Below, piece after piece: positions 50,119 through 64,000 of a stretch of DNA of 64,000 bases; position 1 is the first letter of the stretch, and every line of letters starts with the position of its first letter. The notes beneath the pieces are model-generated. The model was not told the DNA's origin, made no database searches, and worked only from the letters and a program-made list of their open reading frames with translations. A program made the translations under genes and the position numbers. This stretch comes from Amblyornis subalaris (taxonomy: Eukaryota; Chordata; Aves; Passeriformes; Ptilonorhynchidae). Location: contig JACAXG010000032.1 of assembly GCA_018881555.1 (NCBI GenBank), positions 322,837 to 386,836 of the forward strand, read 5' to 3'.

Positions 50119-53100
50119 TATACAGTGTTGACTTCTGTTTTCATGCGATGTGCTGATGATTTAAGGTATCCTTAGAAGCTCACTGTGAACTCCAGGGTCT
50201 GAGAGATGCTCGTGCTGGTACCTGAACCATCAAGAGCAAGAGAAGGGGTAGCACAGAGGCAGGGGCAGATCTCCCAGCCAGGGGGCAGTGCCAGGTGCAA
50301 TGTGGGCAGGTCCCCTTGGTCTTCCCAGAGATCAAGAAAACCCGGGAAAATAATGCTCTATGCCCTGGAAGGGCTTGAAATTCCAACTCTACCTCTGTGG
50401 GAAGAGGAGCTGAGAGCTGCCAGAGTGGTGAGGAAAGGGGAGAAGGCGGAATGAGAAAGCAGGAGAAAACTTGGTGAGAAAAGATCCATTGGAATGAGTG
50501 TTTGGCAGAGAATGGAACTGGATTATGCTCTGTGGAGATCATTATGTATCCAGCTCTGTCTGGGAAATTGAAACATTTGGTTGCATTTAGCACAGCTTCA
50601 GGGCACCTGTAAATTGTCTATCTGCAGATAGTCTGTGAGGGACCATATGCCAGCTCAGGGCTGCCAATTCCCTGACTCTGACCCACTCTTCCCAAGTCCT
50701 GAAATGCCCTGTACCTCTCGTGAGGACGGCGGTGCCAGTTCCTGCTGCTGGCCAAGCTCTTAGCTCCACATTTGCNCTTAAAACAAACCTGTTAGTTTCC
50801 CCTAAATCTAAATGTAAGGCAACAGGCACCTGACAAAATGGTCCAGTAATACGGATTAATATTGAATATCTTTCTATCGAAGAGAGGGAAAATTCTAATA
50901 TTTACGAGTAGCATATTTTATTGAAGATTTCAGTCTTTAAAAGACATAAGTATTTGGTATAGAACTTCAAGCTCAGTAAAAGGCTGTTTTACAAATGTGG
51001 TCATGGTAGAATCTTGAAAAATGTTAACAGTTTTCAGCAACAAGGGAGCTTTACAAGGGAGGAAAATCAATATTGACTTATGCTGTTTATTCGCAGTATG
51101 GTAAAGTTGCCTACACCTGAGAAATCACAATAATTAAACACCTAATCTAAATTCACACACAAAAAAATGTTAAGCAAATTCTGCAACTTAAAGGGAGGTA
51201 GAAAAGCTGACCATTAGAGGCTAAAAAACAGAACAAACATTGCATTAAAATAAGGTGCAAATAGAAATAAATAATGGAAAAAAATTACCTGTATCTTCCC
51301 TACAGAACTTGTTTGATTCATTCCTTTTAGTAGTGACTCTTGGCTGCTCACAGCTGCATAGTTTGTACTGCTCCAGTCACAGCTGCCTTCCTGGAGCCCT
51401 AATGACCCACCCTGACCCTCCACCAAACAAAGTGAACAGCCAAACTGGTTACTGCCCATCACCTCAACGTTACTTCTCGACATTTTCATTGCAGTTACAA
51501 TGGACAGAAATGCCTCAGAAGGATCAGTCTGACCCCATTTTTAATCACATGCCCTCAAGAGTATGAACTGGTTATCCCAGACTATTCACCATCTCTGGCA
51601 GCTGCTGCCAGACTGGTGCAAGGGCCCTCATCCTAGAGGATCCGTCTGAGCTCGAGGAATTGCAGTGATGCATGGTTCTCTCCTTTGACCATAGCCTGGG
51701 AGGGGACACCTTTAATATCTGATTTTTACATGTTTCTTTCCATCTGATCATGTGCTTCCATAAAGTATTGGCTACAGACATCCCAGGGGAAGAGTGACTT
51801 CATGAAAAGACACCGTTTGTCATTAGACTCCTGAACGCTTAGAGTGCCTGTGTATCTATTGACTTTATGTTTTCAGGCAAAGTTTTTTTAANAAGTGTTG
51901 TTCTTGGAAGAAACAGAGATCAGTTACACTAAAATTTTTTAAGGATGTTGTGGAAATGTCTGGCTTAAGAACTTCTGTTTCCTTTTCAGATTAGAATATC
52001 AGTTTATCCCAGTCCTCAGACTGGCAAAGACTTATGTGCATGTCTTTATATGCATCCCGATGGCTCCACTGAAGCCAATGGGATTATTCACAATGTTTAT
52101 GGCCTGGCAGTTGCATCTGTTTTTGCACAAGTGGGGTCTTAATCTCTTTTCCTGGTGTACACAAGTGTTCCTTACCAGATGCAGCCTCAGGACATATGAT
52201 TCTCCACTTCTGTTTTATTTATGTCACCATTCATATTTAATTTAATTAAAAAGCAACAGATGATGCCATGAAAAATTTTACACTAGGCACAGAGCCTTTT
52301 TTTTTTTTTTTGGGAGGGGGGAGAGGTATTATCTTTTTTATTGGCAAAGCTGAATTTAACTTCATCAAGCAATTCCCATCGTATTCGTAATAGAGGCATA
52401 GCCAGCACTTCTCTGGAGTGTCATTTGAAAGAAATAATGAATTATATTAAATGAAAAGCTTCCTTTTTTCTTTTAGAAATGAGCTTTAACATCATAAAAT
52501 ACCGTATTCTCATTCTGAGTCAAATATCTTGCTGCTTTTTTTTCCAGGAAAAGTGCTCAGCAAGCCTTTGTTCTTGCCTGAGTGTTGTATGACTGTAACA
52601 AATCACTAAAATGTCCCTGAGATGTCTTACATCAGGGAAATTGAAACCCTGAAAAATATATGTTCTTGGCACGGTTTTTCTACATATTGTGAAATTGCTA
52701 CTATAATTGTAGGATTTAGTATGTTATGGGGAAAAGGCCTTTTATTTTAAGGCCTCTTTTTCTGCAAATCTCCTATTTAACTTGAAGCACAGAGATAAGT
52801 GCATCCTTATTTAGCTCAGTATTTAAACACATGCTTAAATTTAAAGATATCCCAGTCCACGAGACTTAAGAATTTGATTAAACTAAATCATTTACTTGAG
52901 TACTCTGCCAGATGAAGATCTTCGGAGGTAAAACACCACTGTGAACACAGCATGCTTTACTGTCTGAAGTTGTAACTTTGTGAATAAATCAAGCAATGCC
53001 AGGATTGCTCTGCAGCCCTGAAGGAGGATGACATGGTCTGTCAATGTCCATGCTATGAAACATTCCTGTACTCTGAAAATTGGGTGACTGTAAGCAAGTT

Positions 53101-56100
53101 GTCTGGTGGGAATGGTCCCTGGGCCATGCTGGCACCCAGACTGTGCCAGGAGTTGCTGGGGAGAGAGCTGATTTTCTGGAGCAAAGCTGTGCCAGACACT
53201 GTTCTAGATATTTAATAGCTTAGAAGATTAAATTCCAGTTCCTGTGTCATTTCAAAACCTGGAATCACCTGGTCTTAAGAAGATGCACCCTAAATTCCGT
53301 GCTTCAACTGCCTTAATCATGCCCAGGTCTTAGACCAGGCTCTGTGATGCTGTTCAGGAGCAGTGCCTTTTTATACTCGTGGCTCTCTGAGGTAGTGAGT
53401 AGAGAACAAATTCCTGTTCAGGGCATGATACTGTCCCTATTCAGGCTTTCACAACTGGATGAGCCCTCCCTGAAGTTCTCACACAGGTACAATAACTGCA
53501 GTTAGGCTGACACCTTGGCCACTCTTTCCTTTTGCACCTCATGGTGAATTGAGAACTGAATTTTGCAATGACCTCTTCTCTTTCTGTACAGGCAAAATCA
53601 CACATCCCACTGATCCTACATGTTTAGTATCTGGGTCTGCATGTTGGGAATGAGGGCTTATGTCTGGAGAGGTACACACTAACACCACTACTGTCCAAAT
53701 CCTGCAAAATCTCCCTTGACATGGAGCTGAAACCAATGGGATTTCCTCCAAGAGAATGTCTGCTTCTGGCAGAGAGGATGTTTTTGTAGGTCAGGGATTA
53801 TCTTCAATGTGCTAAGTGTGAAAAAAGTTCAGTCCTTATTGATGAAAGAAAATAAGATCAGAGAAGCATCATGTCAGAATTGCAAGATGTTGTGGACTAG
53901 GATTTCCCTATTCATGGAGACTTTTAGTCTCTTTGATTGACATCTCTATTCAAATTCCCATGTAAAAAATGTCTATCCATGACTAAATCTAAAATATTTC
54001 ATGTCCTACTCTCAAATAGCTTATGGAAAGAAAAGTGATACTTCTTGTCCTTTCCGGAGGGGCTCAGTGCGGTATCCAACACAGAGATGGGAAACTGAGC
54101 AGCAGTCTTGGAGCAGAGGGCTGCCACCCTGCCTTACGCTGGGATGCATCCCTTCTCCAGGAAAAGCTGTGCCAATCTGTTCATGATTTTCCTANGTAAA
54201 CAGGGTAGACTCTGATGTGCTGATATTGCCCACGTGGTGGAGGAGAGCATTATGAATCCATGTTAGGAATACTGCCTGGAGTACCCAGCAGGCTGATGCA
54301 GAGGGGCTGAAATTAAGCAGGACACTGTTGATGTAACAATCATTTTTCTCTAGTTGTGACTGTATCAGCATTTCCACTAGAATACTTGTCTACAGAGGTT
54401 TGTACAATTAAGCCTGGAAAATGTGCTCTGGACTGAAATTTGACACAAAATGTTCCAAGCAGGGGCAATAATTTCTTTTTGAGGGCATGAAGAAATGTCC
54501 ATTTATTTTTGTTGCTGAGACAGAAAAGCAGAGAAAAACTAGGCATTTCTATGATAAAAGTGTGCTGACAAATAAATGCCTACAGTAAAGGAATCACAAG
54601 AAGTAGAAGTTTATGAGATAAAAACCTAATAAAAATGGAAATTTAGGCTTAATTTTTTTCCAAGTTTTCTTACAGACACTTTTCTGTCTGAAGAAAGTAT
54701 TTAGCTATTTGGGCTCTGTTATAAATTAGTTAGTTCTGTACCACAGGCTGCACTTTGAAGCATCCAAGCATCTTCCATTTATTTCAACAGAGTTATGCTC
54801 TCAGAATTTTCAAAAATAAATAGGGAAATTTTGAAGAGGTTGAGAGCACACAGAGAAGAATAAAGTACAAAATAAGTTGAGCTGCAAAGGGAAGATAGCC
54901 TCAGGGAGAGGGAAAGTCTGTTTTAATGATGAAGCAGGAAAAAAATGAGAATAGTGTTGTGGACATATTGGTCTGTCAGGAAGGAAACAAAGAGAGCTGG
55001 GAAAGATGAAGTTCACATTTGCAGCTTCACATTTACTTGTTTTCAGCAGAGGTTTGATTGCCTGTCTGGGCAAGATCCCTGTGTTTGACCTGAAAATCCA
55101 TAACCCACCTCAACCTTGTGGTTAAGCAATGATGTTTTGCATGACTATGGGTAGGATGAGCATCCAAGCTTCACATTAGATCCTTTGCTTTTAAGCCATG
55201 AAGGAAATAGATGGAAAAAGGATTGGGGAAAAAAAAACCCAAAAACCTGAGTTTGGGAAAAGCCTTGAGGATTAAAGGGAAAATCTTCCAGAAAATTTTC
55301 TTCTGCCTGACTGCTGTTTCAGAAGAGTTTACACCTCTCCAGCGCTGGGCAGGTGAGGTGTAGTGTGGGGCTCCATAGTGCGAAGTGGGAATGTCTCAAA
55401 GAACATCTCTGAAAAAAGCCCCTAAAATCTTGTTGGCCAGAGGTGTATCAGCTTATNTCAGCCTGTGAGCTGCTGTGATCACACATTCCAAGCTACCCCT
55501 GGGGAAATTACGGATGCTGGCACTCAGTGGGGGATGGGCACCAGGAGTTCATGGTGCTGCTGCTCGCAGGAAGGCAGAAGGAGAGCAGGTGGGGCATGCA
55601 GTACCTGCAGGGTGGTGTGCAGCTTTCAGCTCTCACCCACACACAGGTCTGTCAGGTAAGGATGCAGTTCTGAATCTCCTCCCCAAGGGAATGTGAAAAC
55701 GAAGATGGAATCTCCTCCTTCCTATCCGTGGAAAACAGCCCATGGAGAGGCCCGTGCTAAGGTGGACCAACCTGCACTCCCTTGGTCTGTGACATTGTTT
55801 ATGCTGGTGAAAAGAATAATTTTAGGTGATGCATGAGCTGCTTTCTGTATTCAGTTTCCTTTCCTATTCAAATGCCTTCTTGGCTGTGTAGGAAGTTGTG
55901 AAAGAATCAAAATTTTGTCTGTCTACAATAATTTGATTACACTACCCTCCAAAAAATGTTTCACTTGGTTTCCACTTCAGCTTAATCTTCTCGGATATCC
56001 TGAGCATCACTGTTTATTTAAAGCCTTGTTGGAGGAGAGGCTGCCTCTTTGTGAAGAATCCCTTTTCCCCAACACTACAAAATGTCTCTTGCTNGCTGAC

Positions 56101-56650
56101 TGCCTAACTTTGCTTCCTTACAGTGTTTCCTAGGAGATCAAATGAGAGCTAGAAGTACTCAAAAACCCACTGTTGCAATGAAAAATAACTTATTAAAGTT
56201 TATAATTACTGAAAAATTAATCAGAGACTTAGCATGGTACTTGCATAAAGACAATAAGCCAAGCTCTTGTCATAGTGAAATATGGAATAACTACATTGAA
56301 ATAAATCTTAATTATGCTAGAGTTACTACTCAGTGTGACTTAATTAAGAGTAGAGCAGTGAAAGCCTTTGGGGAAAAAAAGAGCACTGATTACACAACCA
56401 CTTAACTTCATATTCTTCCTTCCCCTCTGGTTCTTTTGCTTCCCATTGGAGAAAATTTCAAAACTAAAGTTGTTCAAGGAACATTAACATGTGGCAGGTT
56501 ACATTCTAAATAGGAATTGTTTGAAGTAAAAGGTTGAGAATGATAACCCTGAAGATAATCTCTTTAAATTGTCATGCAATGTGCCATGCACCCCTACCTA
56601 TCTTGGCCATAAAACATGTTGCTTTGTTAGGCAATAAATTTATGAAATGT
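50119..56650. other. Intergenic stretch, no gene recognised
   Basis: About 6.5 kb. The first 0.7 kb is GC-richer and gives a 137-codon minus-strand frame (50180-50593) without recognisable domains. A 15-base T tract followed by a G-rich run lies at 52297-52325. Nothing else recognised. Confidence 0.55.
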
Positions 56651-56869
56651 AGAANCACAGAATGGTTTGGGTTGGAAGGGACCTTAAAGACCACTTAGTT
56701 ACAACCCCCTGCCATGGGCAGGACACTTTCCACTGCTCCAAGCCCCGACCAACCTGGCCTTGGACACTTCCAGGGATGGGGCATCCACAACTTCTCTGGG
56801 AAACCTGNTCCAGAGCCTCACCCCCCTCACAATGAACTNTTTCTTCCTAAAATNTAATCTAAACCTACA
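56651..56869 (-). mobile_element. CR1 LINE 3'-end fragment
   Basis: Minus-oriented CR1: CACAGAATGGTTTGGGTTGG, AAGGGACCTTAAAGACCACT, CCCCCTGCCATGGGCAGGAC, CCAACCTGGCCTTGGACACT and TCCAGGGATGGGGCATCCAC. Four N bases fall in or at the edge of the element (56655, 56809, 56839, 56854), consistent with collapsed repeat sequence. Confidence 0.95.
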
Positions 56870-59800
56870 TCAAGTACAGGACTACAGACGTTAAGACTTA
56901 ACTCTGATAAAAAAAGACAGAGGACTAGATTAAGGTTAAAATAGCCCACAGAGGAAAGTGTAAAGAGATAGACCCTCACTGCAGCCCCCCGAGTGCAGCA
57001 TGCAACTATGGCTGTAGAGTATAGACAGATATATTGTTCAACAAGCATAACAACAATGTGAGAGGCTCATTTGTCATGGTTTCACTTCTTACCAAAGAGA
57101 AGACATGCAAAGTCAAATATATCATGGCAATAAATCTGTTGACTTCAGCAGAGTTATCTCAACAATGAATTCAAAGCGATATACTTTGAGGGAATGAAAC
57201 CAAACCAAGCAGGAGATGCACACAGGATTCTTGGAAGATTATCTAGACCATATATAAAATCAGACATTAAAGGAATATGCACAGTATTGCAGGGGATTTA
57301 TGACAACTGGGGAAAAAAGTGTGTAATGAAGATCCAATATGCAGCATGTATCAGTGTCAAATTGCTTTGCATGAGCTATGTGCTTTCTTCACAGGTGCTT
57401 ATACAGCTTCATTTGAGCTGAAAAGGTGCTGTAGAAAAAGGTATAATTTACTGAAAAGGACTGAAAGAAAATAAGCAAAAACAAGTAGGAGGAATTAAAA
57501 AATGAAGACTCTTCATCCCAAAATTATTCNAGTGTGAATGGTATTATAGAAGAAAATAATCGATCTTTTAGCTTGAAGTGAAAGTTTTCCTTGTTCCACA
57601 GAGACTGATGTATCTGCAGAAGTAACAGCTGCACTGGTCTTTTCTGGTGGATGTGGAAAATGGTTGACAAAAAGTAACAAAATGACATCCATGGATGATC
57701 TGGTTTGTTTTCTGCTCCACTCCGACATGGACATAGAAATAAAAACCTTCTACTCCCAGCGTGTGATCTGTTATACAAGTGCTACTGCACAAGCATGACA
57801 CTGAGACAAGCTGATTTGACACCTCAGTAAACTCGAGTTCATTTGTGTGAGCCCACCTTGAATGGTGACATCTTCTGATGTCTTGGCTCGCCATTCTCTG
57901 CCGAGGGAATTCCAGGTTTTTAAACTATCTGTTCTGCATAAAAGCCTCATAAGCAAAACATAAAATTTGATCTTTGTTATTCCTGGGATTTATGCCTAAA
58001 ATTGAAGCTTGGGTGGCATGCTTATAAGGTTTTTTTTTCTCTTTCTCTTAATATTTTGTCATTTCACGTGGGGTTAATCTCACCAGCTCTGGATGAGTCT
58101 GCATTGCTGATGTCTGTGTTTGGACTGATTGTGCTGAGCTTCCTCGATCACCAGTGGACAGNAGTCTGCCTCTTAAAAAGTGTGACTCATTTACTCCTAA
58201 TTCACCCCTGCCAATGTGATTCGTTTACTCCTGCAAAATGGACAGAAGTGCCTGTTACTCTCTTATGGCCATGAAGGAAGTTCAGATATAAATACCTGTA
58301 TTGTTAATGTCTGAAGTAGATGAGATGAATCCTGGCTTTGATGGCTTTGGAAAGTGCTATTTCCCTCAATGCAATACATGACAGACATCCTTGGGATACA
58401 TCTGGGCAGTACAAGAGAAGACCAGGAATTTCCCAGGTGACACCTCCAGAAATGAGACCCAAGGGTCAGAGTGCAGCAACAACCCAGGGTTTGTGTGGGC
58501 AGTGGGGAAATGTAAGAAGAGCTATGGGGAGCCTGACATCCATAACAGACTGTTCAAAAAAGGGTGGATATTGCACAATGTTGTCAAGATGCAAACCAAG
58601 GTCAGTAAAACTTCCCAGCTGGAGACACATCTGAGCCATAGCCCAACAGTAAAACACTCCCTGCTCCTAAACCTTACTGAACTATTTAGATCTCAGTTCC
58701 ACGTCTGACCCTTGAATATTTTGGGTCAAACCAGTAACCTTGATCTAGCTACCCCTGAAGTTTAGATCTGGAATCAAACTTTGGAAGCTTTGCCTGTCTG
58801 GAAAGTTCACCTTTCTCTAAGACANGTTGCACTCAAAAGTTTCCTCAAACAATCAAGAACTTTGACCGCTCCTAAAACACAGAGGTCATTTTTGGCAAAT
58901 GGTAATGGCAAAGTAAGGAAAGTAGAGAGAAGAAGTGAAATTGCATTCCTTGCAAACAGAAGCAGCTCACGAACATTAGAACTGGCATNCAAATGGCTTT
59001 TTTTTTGTGCTGCAGGTGAAATTTTTTCTGGCTCTCCCTAACCATGAAACAGTAGGAAGAGGTGAGACATGTCACATAGCAAAGAATTAACATCTTGCAG
59101 AGAGCTTTTNAGTAAAATATATGTACACACCCTCATCAGCAAACTCTGCAGGTTTGAGACTGAGTTATCAGCCACAAAAAGACATGTATACACATTTTGG
59201 AAGGCAAACAGCTTCCAGATAATCTTTTAAAGGTACCCACAAGTAATACAAAGTAGACATAGACACTCCATATAGTGATATCTTTACACGGTGTCCCCAT
59301 GGATACTATAGATTCAGGAAGACATTGCTCATGGAGGTGATGCTATACCATATTCCAGAGAGTAGAAAGCAAGCCCTTTTAAAATACTGAAAGGAGAGAT
59401 CAACATGGCAAGCTCCAGTGCAGAACTGGGCCAAGAGCAAAATGAAATGGCTAGATCTGTTTTCATCCCTTCTCTTGGGCTACTAAGCTGNATAGTTTAC
59501 AAAGCAGAGAACGTCATTCACAGTCCTTTACAGTACAATTTCTAGTGCCACATAGTAACTGCAGATTTACTGCACTCTCCTGTGAAACTCCAACTGCCAT
59601 TACAAAGTTTTATGTTGCAGATGATCAACGCTCAAATATTTAGGAATAATAATACCAATAAAAAAGACTTTTCACCCTCTCCTTGCCTTCCCACAGGGGA
59701 CTGATCTGTCTTTTTACAACAAGGGGTTGATCCAGCCCCGTGCAAACCTTTACAAGGTTTTTTTGTGTGTGTGTGTGGCAAGCTTTTTGAATGATGTTTT

Positions 59801-60441
59801 GCTTAAAGAAGGGGAAAATCCCACTTCCTGCAGCATATTGCAGGGACCAGCAAACACATCCCTTCATCCCTCGGACCAAATATATAATGGTAAGACTGTG
59901 CAGGTGCTCCAGAGCTGACTCAGCTGCTCCACGGTCACGTTGTGCCTGTGAAATGCAATCCATCATTACGTTTAGAGCGCCCGCTTGATTAATATTCAGT
60001 ATTTAATGTCAACACTGATAAATTAGAATTCAAAAGTGTTACACTGCAGGAACTGCAAACAGTGCTGCAGTGGCAATGGCCCAGGGTAGTTTTGTGAGAT
60101 CTGTTAATTCAAGGGGAAATTCACAATTCAGAAATACCCAAATATGTGTATGGTATTAATGGCCAGCTGTGACCTCTTGGGATAACAGTGATATGTTAAC
60201 TAAGTGTTAAATTTTCAAATGGCTATGATTATTTCTTCTCCTGTATAAATAGTACCTTTATCCCTCAGCTTTGCCACCCATATTTGCAAGAATGCTCTGA
60301 TTGTGGTGGTACAGACATACAAGGTATACTGGATTTGGGAAGTACTTTGGCTTAGATAGTTTTAAACATTTACTTCCCAAGTGCATAGGTTTCATCTTAA
60401 CTAACTTGCTCAAGAAAATAAGAAAAAATTACCATGGCATT
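56870..60441. other. Intergenic stretch downstream of PTCHD4
   Basis: About 3.6 kb of AT-rich sequence. A short (GT) run of about 14 bases lies at 59764-59777. No open frame over about 110 codons and no recognisable homologue. The distal end of the PTCHD4 3' UTR might reach into it. Confidence 0.55.
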
Positions 60442-60893
60442 TTTATTCTCTCTTGGTCTTGTAACCTTTTCTCATTTGAAATACTGTTTCTTTTTCTCTT
60501 CCATGGACAATTTTTTCAAACAAATCTGCCTTTTTCCCTACTGCTTACTTAATGGTAATTCTTTTTTTCACCTTTGCTTCAGTCCTACATATGACAGATT
60601 AAGCAATTCCCATTAGAGCTATAGTTTGAGACTCAGGAACACTTAATGGCCAACAGACTCTTCCCTGCTGGAGAATGAGGATTCAAAGGAAACATTTGAG
60701 ATTATTTTACTTTCATTGTTTTTGTTAAAAAAAAGTTTGCACCTTGAGGTGTCATGAATACCCCTTCTTGATCTTCCTTTGCCTTGTCAGACCTGGCCAG
60801 CACAAGCAGCTGAGATCTTTGCTCTATTTTCCCTGCATCTCTGTGCAACGCTTTTTTAAAAAGAGAATATACTATTATTTTTTTCTAAGCCTT
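60442..60893 (-). other. PTCHD4: Probable PTCHD4 3' untranslated region, extent uncertain
   Basis: Downstream of the PTCHD4 stop on the minus strand. A canonical AATAAA (seen on the plus strand as TTTATT at 60442-60447) lies about 450 bases after the stop and is a candidate polyadenylation signal. Longer UTRs are common for this kind of gene, so the true end may be further on. Confidence 0.3.

Positions 60894-64000
<3,107 letters not shown>

Overview
This is vertebrate nuclear DNA, almost certainly from a bird and plausibly a songbird. The exons are short, with GT-AG introns. Repeat content is dominated by 3' ends of CR1 LINEs, the typical avian interspersed repeat. The window holds parts of two genes in tail-to-tail order: OPN5 (neuropsin opsin) on the plus strand and PTCHD4 (patched-domain protein 4) on the minus strand. 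From general knowledge these two genes are also neighbours on human 6p12.3, so the block is conserved synteny.

Layout: 1-2673 looks like OPN5 intron 1; no first coding exon was found and it probably lies upstream. OPN5 coding exons 2-6 lie at 2674-2793, 6760-6930, 8607-8941, 11086-11321 and 12597-12660. Their phases join into 307 codons plus a stop, lacking only the N-terminal part of about 45 residues. From 12661 to about 60440 is a roughly 48 kb AT-rich intergenic stretch with no recognisable gene. It carries CR1 fragments on both strands, one LTR-like block near 27.0-28.3 kb, scattered poly-T tracts, and a repeat-free stretch at 36.0-37.3 kb that is a candidate regulatory element. At 60894-62527, minus strand, is the large last coding exon of PTCHD4 (543 residues). 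The window ends in the preceding PTCHD4 intron.

The two genes are not known to act in one pathway. OPN5 is a UV-sensitive Gi-coupled opsin, used in birds in retina and deep-brain photoreception. PTCHD4 is a 12-pass patched-family membrane protein reported to dampen Hedgehog signalling. The most useful leads are several alternative OPN5 C-termini, an in-frame candidate cassette exon in OPN5 intron 4, CR1 insertions very close to two OPN5 splice acceptors, and a 31.5 kb block without any of the single N bases that dot the rest of the sequence. No wholly new biological system was evident.
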